DNA of 64,000 nucleotides from Brachycybe producta (GCA_036925085.1 JAUPFP010000007.1:6434228-6498227), one strand, 5' to 3'; positions 47,209 through 58,579 are shown, numbered from the stretch's first letter. Notes: generated by a model from the sequence alone, not told the origin. Numbers and translations are program-made.

Positions 47209-47438
47209 TAGTTGCCTCACCGTAAGATGAAGCCAAGTGACGTCAGCGTATTTGAAAAAAAAAATGTAGGCTTGTGTTATTTCATCTGATAAAAAATAGG
47301 TAATGACAAAAGAGTGCAAAAACCCTTTTGTTTTAAATTGTTGAAAACGTTTGCAGTCATCTCTATTTTATCAGAATAAATAAATTAATCCCACATTTCT
47401 GACGTCACAAGCTTCATCATACAGTGAGGCAACTGTAA
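47209..47438. repeat. MITE with AGTTGCCTCAC / GTGAGGCAACT ends
   Basis: About 40-bp imperfect terminal inverted repeats: AGTTGCCTCACCGTAAGATG, then GTGACGTCAG, paired with CTGACGTCAC and ACAGTGAGGCAACT. Intact relative of the interrupted copy at 44264-44716. Confidence 0.7.
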
Positions 47439-48106
47439 AACATGCGTGTTTCTATTCCATGTGTTTTAAAAAAAACTGTGGTTACTGCGCTTTAAACTGT
47501 TTGCCAAATGATGCGCTTGTTTAATTATAAGCATGTACAGCAGCACTAAACAAAATTGACAGGCCATATATAAATCTGGTGGCACAGCAATGGCTCCAAG
47601 CAACCAATCAGTATCATCAGAAACGAAAAAAAAAGACAGTGCTGTAGCTCATTGTAAATAATCAAACCAGTAATCATGAGTTGACAAATAGTACAAGGAA
47701 AAATCCTTACACACACATTCTAAATGAATCCTTGTTGAGATTTTCTCAACAGGCACTTGACAGTTTTGCCTTAACTAAGTGTCATGTAGGCCTCAATACT
47801 AATTGGTACAACAACTTCAATCCACTTTTGAAAAAGTTAATAACACCTTTAAAAAAAATTAAGATGAAATTCAAGAAACTTCAAAATCATTTGTGGTTCT
47901 ACAACAACTGTTAAACATTGACTCCTCCTTCTCCTCCTTTAAAAATGTGATCTTATTCTTTCAATTAGGCCTTACAACAACATTATTTTTTTATTTTTTA
48001 TTTTTTGCTTTTGTTCTTCTCAACAATAAGCACACACACACAACGCATTCAATTCTAATTACGGTTAGCGGTTAACTTCTTGTTCCAAAACACATTAAAT
48101 ATTTTT

Positions 48107-48151
<45 letters not shown>

Positions 48152-48470
48152 TCTTCATCTTATTGCTAACAACGTTCTCTCTATCTTTTTTGAAAATCGA
48201 ATCCAAGACTTTCTTGAATACATTAGGCCCTAGCTCCAGCTATTTCTTAAAGACAATCACAAAATCTTTTTTTTTCTGTCGAATGCAAACAAAAAAATTT
48301 TTTGCTAAGTACTTTACTCCAAACACATAGAGTCTCTCTCTCTCTTTATGTGTATGGATGGTGTTGTACTTTATAAGAAAATCGCTTTCGCCCGAAGAAA
48401 TTAATTTGTTCTACTCTGTTGGGTTCTAATGACTCGGTAAGAAAACGAAAAAGAAAATAAGTTTCAACAG

Positions 48471-48528
<58 letters not shown>

Positions 48529-48688
48529 CAAGTGTATGAAAAAGACCAGCAGGCTTTAAGAAAAGCAGCTTCATTAGTAACCATGACAACGGTCAGCAAG
48601 GGGTCGTGAAAACTGTTTAATAACAGGGGCCTCTCCTAACATTTGATAATCAAAACGTCCCACCCACACACACACAACAAACTGTTTT

Positions 48689-48719
<31 letters not shown>

Positions 48720-48998
48720 TTTGGAGGGGGGTTTCATACAAAAGTTACAAAACTGTCTATTTCATCATACATAATCCATGTTACTTCTTAAAGAGATTTT
48801 CAACAAAGACCACACACCCCTAACCCTCTCACTATTTCTGTTTTCTGTATTTTCTCTCTTTCTTCGTACATAAAATTTGACTTATTTTTAAAGTTGATAT
48901 AAAAATTTTTTTATATAAAAAGATATAAGGAAAAATAATAAAATAAATAACTATACCATTTTTTGTTAACTCAAGAACCTAGTTGGTTTACTTAAAAA

Positions 48999-49067
<69 letters not shown>

Positions 49068-49588
49068 ACCAACAAAGAACAATTTTTTTCTAAAAAAAAG
49101 TTATAAATAAGAATGTAAACGAAGGTGCACGTATAATTTTCATGTAAATTATCTTTCAAAATAAACTTTTATGGCAGTTTCAAACCTTTTTTTTTATCGC
49201 CATTTTTCTTGGATAAAAAAAATACAATTTTTGGTCTTGCTTGAAACTTACATAAAATGTTTATTCCAAAAGATATGATGAAAATAATTCACTGCGGTTT
49301 ACTTTGTTATTCTAGTTTCAAAACAAATTCAAGTTTTTGCTTTAAAACAAAATCCAAAACGATTTCATTTTCAATGTTGAGCCCGTCATCTGGAAATTGT
49401 ATTAATGCGAGCAAACCATAGCAGATATCAACCAGTGAGTTGTTGTCTCACCTGAGTCACCACGCCACAACAACCAATTAAAAAAAATTGTAGGGCTTCA
49501 TTATAATAACCTAACCTGTATTCTTGAGTTGACATTAACAATAGATATGCTTACATGATTAATACTATGTATTAAATATTAATTTAAA
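47439..49588. other. Intergenic with long microsatellites
   Basis: (CT)n at 48111-48144, (TA)n at 48474-48521 and a 66-bp (TA)n at 49001-49066. No gene recognised. Confidence 0.55.
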
Positions 49589-49928
49589 CTAGTGCGGTAA
49601 CCCGTCATAAATGACGGGAGCAAAATTCACAGGCAATTGTGCGCATGCGCGTCGTTTTTTCCTTTTTTTACTCTTTTCATTTCAATTTCAGTCACCCCCT
49701 CCCACTTTTCTCTCTCTCCCCTTCTACACTTTCCAACCTTTTCCCCTCACCCCCTCCCACTTTTCTCTCTCCCCCTTCTACACTTTCCAAAGGAAGAGTT
49801 CAACATATATATATATATAGTTGACCTTGAGAAAAAAAACCGGTTCATTTATTCAAATTTATATAAATTCCGACGTGCTTCAATGGTTTTGTTACTCCAC
49901 ACACACACACACACACACAGACCTGGGA
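49589..49928 (-). mobile_element. Non-autonomous Helitron-like element, copy C
   Basis: Read on the - strand it ends with a perfect 8-bp-stem hairpin (49601-49618), eight bases and CTAG|T, as in copy A. The CT-rich interior with its internal duplication and the GACCTGGGA edge are preserved. This and copy A are the least decayed copies. Confidence 0.72.
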
Positions 49929-51368
49929 TATTATATATATAAAATAATAATATTAAAAAGCTACAAAAGATAACATTTAAGAAATAACAAAAAAGAAACT
50001 ATGAAATAATAATAAAAAAAAACAATTGTTTCAGTAGAAATTTCGTAAATTTTTATTCTATTTTCAACAAAAAAAAAATGATGAAAATAAACACATTTGT
50101 TTATTTTTTTCTCAAATCAATGCACATTCACTGAATAAATAAATAAAACACATTTAAAATGAGAAAAAAAAAAGCTTTTGAAATGAAAAAGATTTTTTTG
50201 AGCATATATATTATATGATGTTTGACATTTCTTGCCGCAAACACAACTTATTTTCCTGTCATTTTGTGTTGTTGCCGTCGTAACTTTTCTTATAATATAA
50301 AGCACTTTTAATTTGAGTGCACCTTTTAAAAACAGGCGAGAGAAAGAGAGAGAAAGAGAGAGAAGAAAAAAAAATTGGCCTTAAAAATCGCCCACTTCTC
50401 TTCTCTCGCCCAAGAATGTTGTCTTGGTAACAACAACTGAAAACGATGATTAACGTGTGCATAAAATGCCATCTAGGCTTTAATACACGAAAGGAACTTT
50501 TCTCGCCTTAACATTTTCTTATTTTTTTCTTATTTTATAACTCCAACCTCCAAAGAAACTTCCATTCAAAAAAAAAAACATGACATTAATTGTCACGCTA
50601 CCTTAAGATTTATTCATACGTCATATAAACGTGTATACCTATGCCTATCTAAAGAAGCAATACATGACCTGGTCCAATCTAACAAACTACATAGACACAC
50701 AAAAAAAACGCATTTGCTGCCTCGCAACTGACACCCTCATTCATATTATCCTATAGAAAAGAAATTTATGCTCATTTTGCATTTGCATGTGATGCATATC
50801 TTTTTACCCCCCACCCTTAATTTAAAAGCAGCAGCACAACAATAATAAATACACCTTTTCCTTACTACTTTTAAGAGTAAAGGTGAGATTACATTACTCA
50901 ACAAATCGTAGCGCAATGCTACACAATGCATCTTGGGGAAGAATCAATGACCAACGATTTTTATATTATGTGTCTGGATCCCTAACGATACAATTATGTA
51001 CAAGTGGCTACAACCAAATAGCATCAGTAATAGGTAGACCCACGTTGTATTTATATTGGTTGAAATGTATCTCAGCACAATAAATACATCTATGTTGCGA
51101 ATAGTGTTGTGTACTGTTGTACTACACTTTACAACAATTCGTTTAATCTGACCCCAGCTTTATACATTTTTTATGTGGGTGTTTTTTTTTTCTTCCCAAA
51201 TCTCAAGAAGAAAACTTGGTACTTGAATTTCAACCGAAACTCTCAAAATAAGAGTTTAAAAACAGAAAAACTAACGTTTAAATCAATTTAATGAATACCA
51301 TTAAAAAGGTTATTTAATGTTGAAACTATTTTGTGTATTCAAATTAAGTTTAAGGGCCTTGAAACTCA
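49929..51368. other. Intergenic, no gene seen
   Basis: AT-rich. The ACTCAACAAAT / TACAACAATTCG region at 50900-51130 resembles 45420-46050 and may be a further decayed inverted-repeat element. Confidence 0.45.
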
Positions 51369-51513
51369 GGTGGTCGATTTCATCTGCAAAATGAAGTTGC
51401 AAGATGGTTCCGGCTGTGGTCGGGATATGGTTGCAATGCATTTGTAACGGAAAGATCCGAAATGGTCAGTTTTGGCGACAACCCGACTTCATTTTGCAGT
51501 CGAAATCGACCAC
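51369..51513. repeat. MITE with GTGGTCGATTTC inverted ends
   Basis: Left GGTGGTCGATTTCATCTGC and AAAATGAAGT pair with right ACTTCATTTTGCAG and TCGAAATCGACCACC (about 29 bp, few mismatches). A partial relative lies at about 52370-52490. Confidence 0.65.
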
Positions 51514-52561
51514 CAAAAGTGGTCTTTCCTAAGTGACAAGTTTCCTTCATGAATTTGGACTAACCATCGGTCTATCTGATATGATAACTTAGCTTATTGT
51601 ATCATTTACCTAACTGCGTTGATGCCTAACTGGCCACTGGTCAGCTAAAGCCAGTACAAATTTCCATGCAGAAAAAAATGTAATATAATATAAAATTCTG
51701 ATTGTCTAACAAATAACTATCTAGTCTGTAGATTGATAGATGGTGTCTTATTAAGAAAAACTATAAAATAAGTTAGAAGTTAGGTATATGTAGGTGCAAG
51801 GTGGTATATCTTAAGGTTTGCGTAATATGTGTGTATCTTGTTCTATAGTTTGTTGGTTTTCTTATCAGTTTACCCCCAGACACGAGTAAAACTTGTGTGA
51901 AATGAAGACGACGACGACGACGACGCAGGTTTCAGAAAAATCTTCCCCCATTAACTCTCAAAACACAAACCTAATGGATTTCACATAAGATGAACTAAGT
52001 CTTATCGGTACACTTGCACACTTTGCTTATTACTTAAAAAAAGAACACAAGATTCACTTCTTTTATATTTATATTATATCTATAGAAAAAAGTTACAAAT
52101 TTTTAGTATGGCACACCTTTCGATATCTTCTTATATTAATAAAGTAAGCGTGTGCCACTTTGAACTATTTTTTTTCAGCTATCAAAACATTGCCGAACTT
52201 GTCACAAGTTCCGGAAGGTTTTTAAATTAATAATAAAATAATATTGATCAATGACTAATTTTAATAAAGAGGTGAATTTTGACTTAGATGACCTTGTTTT
52301 ATTAATCATCAATATAGCAGCCATCCACAAGAAATAAAGGTTAAAAATACACAAACCACTTTTCGAATGCGAAATCAAGTCGAAGGTGATGGAGCTGAAG
52401 TTGCAAAGTATTTTCTATGGAAAGACTCAAAGGTGGTCGGTTTTGGTGACAACCCGACTTCATTTTGTAGTCGAAAAGGGATCAAAAAGACTGGAATGGG
52501 TTCCAAAGGCCTTTCTATAAAAAGAATGACCAAAACTATTGCAATACATTGGTAGAATTGT
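51514..52561. other. Intergenic; (GAC)n and partial MITE copy
   Basis: (GAC)n at about 51906-51926. 52370-52490 carries GGTGGTCGGTTTTGGTGACA and ACTTCATTTTGTAGTCGAAA, related to the element at 51369. No gene. Confidence 0.5.
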
Positions 52562-52697
52562 AATAGAAATTGTTGTACAAAACTTTTAGCAATTAATACT
52601 TAATAGTATTTTCATTTTAATATCTTTTAAAATAAAACTTTTCAGAAAAAAAATTAGAAAATGTCATCTGCTTAATGTTGGGTCATCTACAAACTAA
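52562..52697. repeat. Left half of a MITE split by the LTR element
   Basis: TTAATAGTATTTTCATTTTAATATC and on, before the LTR element, pairs with AAAGCTTATTTTAAAAGATG...CTTTCTAAAAACA at 62263-62328 beyond it. Together they form one member of the TTTTAGAAACTAG family, so the LTR element landed in a pre-existing MITE. Confidence 0.55.
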
Positions 52698-53259
52698 TGT
52701 AACAATGTAGAGCTCTTGTTACGGGAGCTCAGGTGATAGACTCTTTTAGCTAGAGCGGATACCGCTTTTCGCTGGGAGAGTTTAGAATATATTACCTGAG
52801 TCCACACTGGTGCCGGGGTCGTTCTCGTAGATATTCCTGGATTCGTAGCTGCTAGGGAAAGAATCATTTAGACAGGCGAGACGGATGATAGGTTCGTCGA
52901 TACTTGTTTATTCATGACCAACCATTAAAACATGAATAACAGAGAATGTGTTACTGTGGCGTGCTTTCGCCACTGGACCATTATATGAGTAGTTTCATAG
53001 TTTCGATAATCAGAGAATGGACCCAGAATCTATCGAAACATGGTCTTTTATACCCAGAGCCTGTGCACACTCTTTCAGGGGTACACATGCCCTGGGGACC
53101 ATGCATCGACGGGTATCCATCCGCCGATACCGGAACCTGAATGTATCTTGTAGCTTTGGGGTCTCCAAGACGGGAGAAAGGGGCGGAAATCCGTCCCTTA
53201 CGTCCCCAGAGAACCCCAGGCTAGGGGAGGTACAAAATGGCGAAATACAGGGTGTCACA
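52698..53259 (-). repeat. 3' LTR of the - strand element
   Basis: Identical to 61695-62256 except at four positions (53071, 53174, 53176, 53213) and without indels, so about 99.3% identity. It starts TGTGACACCCTG and ends GTTACA on the - strand. The inverted GTAACAA/TTGTTAC pair near 52699-52722 and GTGGCG/CGCCAC (52956-52973) form hairpins. Confidence 0.93.
52907..52912 (-). terminator. Probable polyadenylation signal in 3' LTR
   Basis: AATAAA on the - strand about 135 bases after the TATA box position, suiting the R/U5 region. Present also in the 5' LTR at 61904-61909. Confidence 0.45.
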
Positions 53260-53270
53260 TACCCCCCAAC
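53260..53270 (-). other. Polypurine tract of the - strand element
   Basis: On the - strand GTTGGGGGGTA directly precedes TGTGACAC, the LTR start, as expected for the plus-strand primer. Confidence 0.75.
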
Positions 53271-53463
53271 TTGGCGTGAAGCACGTCCTCGTGTTTCAGA
53301 GTTGGGAGGCATGCCACAGACTGCAGTTCTAGGGGAGTGGCCCAGTGGTTCGGCATGTCACCAATAAGTACATACATGCTGAAGGAGAGGTCGATGCAGT
53401 TCGTATCAACCACCCCTTCAACAAGTCAAAAATAATGGTAACAAAATGAAAAACGGAAACGAG

Positions 53464-53702
53464 TATCCCCGGAACGAGGGGGATAAATAAAAACGGAAGG
53501 AAAAACCCAACGGGGTAGAGGTAAACATACAAAATTATAAGAAAAAATAAAACAAAACCCAAGCCCAACGGGGCAAAAGAGCACAAAACCCAACGGGGTA
53601 ACAGAGAAATAAACCGCAAAACCCCAACGGGGTACAACAACAAGAAAAATTGACGGCACAACTTGTGAATGATAACATAGGAAATACACCAACCCAACGG
53701 GG
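53464..53702 (-). repeat. Five CCCAACGGGG mini-hairpins in the 3' region
   Basis: CCCAACGGGG occurs at 53506, 53564, 53589, 53623 and 53693; flanking bases extend pairing (for example GCCC-AAC-GGGGC, ACCCC-AAC-GGGGT). A longer relative at 53464-53485 pairs TATCCCC with GGGGATA. Spacing is irregular, so this is not a simple tandem repeat. Long ORFs across it look fortuitous. Confidence 0.75.
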
Positions 53703-53766
53703 CAAACAATAATAATAAAAAAATGAAAAGAAAAGAGAAAGAAAACCGCACAAAATGATGAATTTC

Positions 53767-53927
53767 CGCGAGCAGTTCCTCGCGAATAACTGAGACGAGA
53801 ACGCGAGCAGTTTCTCGCGTTAAAACAATGACATGAAAACCAAACAATATATATATATATATATATTTTTTTTTTTTTTATTTTATTTTTATTTTTTTTT
53901 TGTATGACCCGCGAGTAGTCCCTCGCG
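53767..53927 (-). repeat. Three CGCGAG-N6-CTCGCG hairpins
   Basis: 53767-53784, 53801-53820 and 53910-53927 each pair CGCGAG with CTCGCG around six-base loops CAGTTC, CAGTTT and TAGTCC. A (TA)n/T-run lies between the second and third. Confidence 0.8.
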
Positions 53928-53973
53928 AGAGAACACAGTTCCGGAAAGGTGAGGCGACGAGTGAACGCACATG

Positions 53974-54276
53974 TTACGGCTGCTGCCCATCCCAAGTGGC
54001 GATGATCCATCCATCAACATGGCCCTGTAAGTCATTGAAGAACCCCTGGTGGATCTCCGAATCGGACTGGGTGGCCCGGGCCGGAGGTCGTTCGTAGAGG
54101 GTTCCCAGAACTCTGTCGAACATGATGGCCACTTGGTGGTTGGCTGAGCCCCGCGAAGGTAACTGCGGCTGACTCTGTAGGTCCCTTCGGCTGGCGTCCC
54201 GAACATGGTGTTGAAGAAAGACCTCATTACAGCCTGGAGCGCGGTGGTAAGTCCCCGGCAAACTGGAACACTTCAA
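53974..54276 (-). pseudogene. Frameshifted C-terminal continuation of the unknown ORF
   Basis: Overlapping the end of the long ORF, another - frame runs 100 codons with a non-low-complexity composition (HQVAIMFDRVLGTLYERPP, then GFFNDLQGHVDGWIIATWDG). It looks like the former C-terminus, separated by a frameshift around 54227-54276. Function unknown. Confidence 0.5.
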
Positions 54277-56686
54277 TGTGTTTTCGCCGGGGCATCACTA
54301 TGGCGGAGAAGAGGGCTGAGTCCCGCGTCATATTGACGATGTACCGCTTCTTTTCGGGGAGTTCCAGGTGCGGGAAGCCCTCTTCCAGGTCGTAGTGTCC
54401 AACATAGAGGGTCTGGGTCGTCTTCGTTTGTCCCTGCCACAACACCCAGCGATTGTTAAGGAACCTCTCCTGTAGAGATTCCGGGCGGAGTGGCCTGCAG
54501 ATTGGTGTTTTCCTCCTGGCGGTCACCGCGGGAGGAGCGGTAGGAGTTGTAGTCGTGGTGGCAGGAGAGTCCTCGGGAAGAGTTGCAGGCGCGGCCCCCG
54601 CACCTGCAACTGGAGGGTTGGTGGTGGAAGGAGGAGGCGCGGTCCCCGCATCTCCAGACTGGGCACGTTGGGCCCGAAACAGAGTGGCTCGGGCCATATC
54701 TCGAGCACGTTGTCTGGGCTTCTTCTTCTGACTCTTTGCCGATATAGGTGGTCGATCCTCAAGGGGATCCGTCATCTTCTTCTGTTGGGAGAGGAAATAT
54801 TCCCTCTCAGTGGAGACAGGTGTCGGTGTAGTTGTAGCGGTCTTCGAGGGCAGAGGTGGTTCAGGTTTCGATATGGGTACCTCCATCAGTGGGCGGGCTG
54901 CCGGTTGACCTACTTGGGTCCTAGCCTGGAGTTGATGGCGGAGATCTTGTGGCCGACGGTGGAACTCCCGGTGACCCTGATGGTGGTGGCTGTGGTGACG
55001 TGGCGGAGAGCGGTGCCTTCTCGGAGAAGAGTCCCTCTTGGATTTGTGATGGTCCTCAGGAGATCGTTCTTTAGGTGGCGGCTCCTTTGATTTTGGAATG
55101 GCCCCCTGCTGGGGCGCTGACAGAGTTGGTCCGGTGGTTGGTGGAGAAGTCGATGGGGGTGGTGTTGGAGGTAAAGAGCGGTCAGCGGCGGTCCCCGCAG
55201 CCTGTCGCTCCTCTGCAGCAAGAAGGGCCTCGATCCTGTTGATCTCTTCCTGGGGAAGCGGGGCCGTATATGGCAATCCCAGCTCAGCCAGTCGGAGACA
55301 GGCCAACTGAAGGAATAGTTTATTCCTCTCACCTTCAGCGTTGGTCCTTTGTTGCATCCTGAGGTATCGTTCGTTTTCTAGGCATTTTTGTTCGGTCTCG
55401 GCGGCGGTTGGTGGTAAAGGTCCGGACGATTTCTTTCCCCAGGGTTCAGCTCCTCCTGGAATCATCTGGCCAGGGGCCGGACTCTTCCAGAAGTCCTTGG
55501 GTGGTCCCAGGGGCATCGTGGAGACATCCATCTTGTCCTCTCGGTCATCTGCCCAGTACTTGGAGGTGGCGGCGGTGAGGGGAACCATAAGGATAGGTTC
55601 CTCTGGCCTTCCCTCCCGGCCAACGTTAGCTGGGCGTCGGAATGAGGTCTTCAGGCGTTTTTCTCCACGCCGGTGGAAATTCTCCGGGACCGAGTGGCGC
55701 CGATGTTCTGAGCCATGTGGTGATGATGATCTTGTGGCAGGCTCACTAGCGGTCCCCGCATGAGCCTGTGCAATCGTAGTGGTTTTGGTGGTCTTGGTAG
55801 GTTCAGAGGGTGGTGGGGCGGCCCCCGCCTGTTCACCACCCACTTCCATAGGTACTGGAGGAGATAAGGGGGTATTATTAGCATTACCCCCTTCTTCGTC
55901 GCTGGAGGAGCCATTAGGATGACGATGGCGTCCCCTCCACGTGCCTCTATTGTATTTCGGCATTTTCGATACTAAAGCAGGGATAGAAAAAGTTTTGTTA
56001 GAGGGGGGATAACCACCACCTCTTTCAAGACTTACGTTTTTCGGAGCTGAAGATAGGTATTTGTCCTGTTTTTCTTCCCGAATCCCTTGATGTTTTTTAT
56101 CCAAATTTTCGTGAGTTGGTAGATTTCTTTGTTCAAAACATAAAACTTCCGGACGTTGTGGTGTCGCAATTTTTTGAACAAGTGGAGAATCGGTCACCGA
56201 TTCGATTTGATCAAAAATGGAGTTTATGCAACACATTACAAGAGATAAGGGTTGGGTCAGCCCCTTTGGTGGGGTTGATGTAGATTTTGGTTGAAGATTG
56301 GGCCTATTTGTGACGTCGGAGTCGTTTTGATTGGCCCAATTAATTTTTTTGTTTTGATTGACGGGGGGCTTTGTTTTGATGTATTTTATGGCCCCGATTT
56401 TGTGGTTTAATTCCCATCGGTGATGACGTTGTTTCATTTCTTGCATTAGGGTGTGAAGAGTTAGATATTTGACTTTCCCACCAAAGTTCTGCACTTGAAA
56501 CTTTAAGTGGGTCAACAAGTTCACTTTCTCATCCCCTTGCTGTGACGTCATAGGAGGGGTATTACGATGTGTTAGATGGTTTTCTTTTGTGGTCACGTGA
56601 TTTTTATGTTTGAAGGCGTGGGTAGCGGTTACCGCTACTATTTTGTTTATGTTTATGATTGAGGACGTTGATCTTGATGATTCCAT
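54227..56686 (-). CDS. Unknown 819-codon ORF in place of RT-integrase
   Basis: I do not recognise this protein. The frame is open from 56842 down to TGA/TAA at 54227; the first ATG is at 56686, and a second candidate start (MPKYNRGTWRG) is at 55963. It has a basic N-terminal third, a Pro/Thr/Ala-rich middle, a helical Glu/Arg/Leu-rich stretch about residues 430-495, an Arg/Ser/His-rich RS-like block about 535-580, and a compact last ~85 residues (RWVLWQGQ, LYVGHYDLEEG, IVMPRRKHIEVFQFAG) that look folded. No YxDD, DDE or zinc knuckle is present. It lies in the same frame as the REPLRR stub upstream, separated by a TAG at 56843-56845. It could be a captured gene, an accessory nucleic-acid-binding protein or an unusual Gag-like protein. 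Several GC-rich hairpins are embedded in frame. Confidence 0.6.
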   Translation of the reverse strand: MESSRSTSSIININKIVAVTATHAFKHKNHVTTKENHLTHRNTPPMTSQQGDEKVNLLTHLKFQVQNFGGKVKYLTLHTLMQEMKQRHHRWELNHKIGAIKYIKTKPPVNQNKKINWANQNDSDVTNRPNLQPKSTSTPPKGLTQPLSLVMCCINSIFDQIESVTDSPLVQKIATPQRPEVLCFEQRNLPTHENLDKKHQGIREEKQDKYLSSAPKNVSLERGGGYPPSNKTFSIPALVSKMPKYNRGTWRGRHRHPNGSSSDEEGGNANNTPLSPPVPMEVGGEQAGAAPPPSEPTKTTKTTTIAQAHAGTASEPATRSSSPHGSEHRRHSVPENFHRRGEKRLKTSFRRPANVGREGRPEEPILMVPLTAATSKYWADDREDKMDVSTMPLGPPKDFWKSPAPGQMIPGGAEPWGKKSSGPLPPTAAETEQKCLENERYLRMQQRTNAEGERNKLFLQLACLRLAELGLPYTAPLPQEEINRIEALLAAEERQAAGTAADRSLPPTPPPSTSPPTTGPTLSAPQQGAIPKSKEPPPKERSPEDHHKSKRDSSPRRHRSPPRHHSHHHQGHREFHRRPQDLRHQLQARTQVGQPAARPLMEVPISKPEPPLPSKTATTTPTPVSTEREYFLSQQKKMTDPLEDRPPISAKSQKKKPRQRARDMARATLFRAQRAQSGDAGTAPPPSTTNPPVAGAGAAPATLPEDSPATTTTTPTAPPAVTARRKTPICRPLRPESLQERFLNNRWVLWQGQTKTTQTLYVGHYDLEEGFPHLELPEKKRYIVNMTRDSALFSAIVMPRRKHIEVFQFAGDLPPRSRL

Positions 56687-56944
56687 GTGCTGGACACGTG
56701 GTTTTTCGTCTTCAATCACATGGATGGTCCTGAGAGTGAGTATTTTTGGTGAAATTCCATCGTTGATTTCGCTTTTTATTTCCGCTTTGTTTTTAGCGGC
56801 AGATTCCAACGATGGATTTTTTGTTTTTAATTTGAGTCTTTTCTATTTGTGGTGGAGTTTTGCATTTTTCGATAGAATAGAAGTTTCGGTGGGTGGTTCT
56901 TTTGCAAATGGAGTTCCGGAGGATGCGTTTCCGAAAAAATGTTG

Positions 56945-57045
56945 AGGTATGGTAGGTTGTAGAGGTTTGTTGGGTGGTCGGGGTCCTGTTGGTTGTAGGG
57001 GTTTGTCAGGTGGTCGGGGTACTGTTGGTTGTAGGGGTGGGCTGG
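56945..57045 (-). repeat. 36-bp coding repeat (QPT.PRPP.KPL)
   Basis: Two full and one partial 36-bp units encode a 12-residue Pro-rich repeat in the same - frame as the unknown ORF, just after the REPLRR stub. The unit keeps the reading frame. Confidence 0.7.
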
Positions 57046-58579
57046 TGTCCACCTCTATTTCTCCCCCCTCCTTCCCTAAGAAACTCGTCCTCGAGTGTTT
57101 GGGTTTTACCATTTCCTGCTGTTCTGAACCACCTCTTCGGAGCGGTTCCCGCACCGGAGCATGATCTTCCGTATTGATTCGATTTCCATTGAGGTTGATG
57201 CACCTTAGCTCTGAGTTTTCGGAAGCAAAAACGTCTATCCGAGTGCGAGAGATCAGTTCGGGTGCGCCTCAGGTCAATACAGAGTTGTGGTCCCAGTTGT
57301 AGCTTTTCGTCAAAGTCCTCCAGTTTTTCAGGATCGGTCACCGACTCTGATTGCACTGGGATGGTAGCGGTGTCCGCTACAACCTCCCAGTCATAGTTAT
57401 ACTGCATGTGAGCCAATACTTCACTTTTTTGGAGGGTGGCTGGCGTCTCATTGGTGTTGAAGACCTCGATTCCGACAGTGGCTTCATCCTGGCCTTGCGT
57501 AAGACCAGGTGCCACGAAAATTCCTCGGTCGGCCTTGAGTTTCTCATCCGGCACGACGAAGAAGTCACTTTCTTTCAAAATCTTTGAGGCTTCAACCTCC
57601 ACTAAGGCGATTCCTCCTCCATTGAGTCTTGTGTGGCTCATCACTACTAGGTGTTGCTCGATCCGCTGTGTAACCTTAAGTTCCAGTAGATTGCTGTCAT
57701 TGTATGAAGGTGGTTGTTCCTGAAGGGCACTTCCCACATAGGCTTCCACACATTGGCGGCGGAGAACAGAGTTGAAGAGGTCATCCTCACAATAGACCTT
57801 GTCTGTGGTCATAGAGACACTGAGGTGAAGAGCTTTACCTAGGTCACGACCTAAGATGGCTTCTCGGTGTCCTTCGATGACATAGTGGTCCTTGGGCACG
57901 TTTTGCACCAACTTCCACAGTAGCATTGACTTGGCCCACTATGTTGATGGTGGCACCTCCTACTCCTTCAATCATTGGAGCTTTTGGCATGGGTTTGATT
58001 CTGAGGTCATGTTCATTCGCGATGCATTCGGAGAGGACACTACTATGGGCCCCGGTGTCTACCAGCATCCGGATTTCTCGGCCATTGATGGAGACCAATA
58101 TCCGGGGGGCGGTTGAGACTGGCGTCGTGGGCCCCAAGTTCCTTCACATCACAGCTGGCTGCTAGTTTCTGATACAGATCCTGCATCATGGTTCGGCAAC
58201 AGGCTCGCCCCTTTTTGGGAGCTTTGCCACCAGGTGTGATGATCGCAACTGTCCTGTCTTCTCGGCAACCGAAATTGGAATTGGCGGAGTCGAAAGCTTC
58301 CATTATCTCATTCCAGAGGCCCAGGTCTATGGTAGTCCAGGGTTCCAGCTTAGGATGAGCGGATGGGCTGATAACTGCGATGGGCAAGTGGTCTTCGGAA
58401 TCGTTGACAGTGATGTCTTCTACTGCAGGGGTTGGTGGCAGAACTTCGAGTGGAATTCGACGAATTTGTCCTCCCAAACTGACGAGGGCAAATTCGACTC
58501 CATCCTCGGTGATTATATCGGTTTCGGCCAGGTCTTCCCCTAGGTGTTCAACGATTCCTCCATACTGCTTTACTTCCAT
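57006..58579 (-). pseudogene. Broken protease and pre-RT linker of pol
   Basis: This would be the retropepsin that processes Gag-Pol. It is spread over three - frames: a leading segment (58579 to about 58100), the protease core with DTGA encoded at 58048-58059, and a segment with ILGRDLGKAL, the conserved second half of the protease, then about 200 codons of linker. A further frame change leads into HAPVREPLRR (near 57145), the conserved stretch just before reverse transcriptase in the + strand element. RT motifs should follow, but the sequence switches to unrelated Pro-rich repeats. At least three frameshifts make it non-functional. Confidence 0.8.

Noticed and set aside
53329-54010. 172- and 194-codon - strand ORFs with repeated PRWG/PVG motifs, possibly a membrane or envelope-like protein
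   Set aside because: The repeats are the CCCAACGGGG hairpins read in frame, and the hydrophobicity comes from T-rich DNA. No signal peptide, glycoprotein motif or plausible start.
54453-55763. + strand ORFs (92-140 codons) opposite the unknown ORF
   Set aside because: GC-rich antisense frames with Gly/Val/Arg bias and no motif. The - strand frame is far longer and co-oriented with the element.
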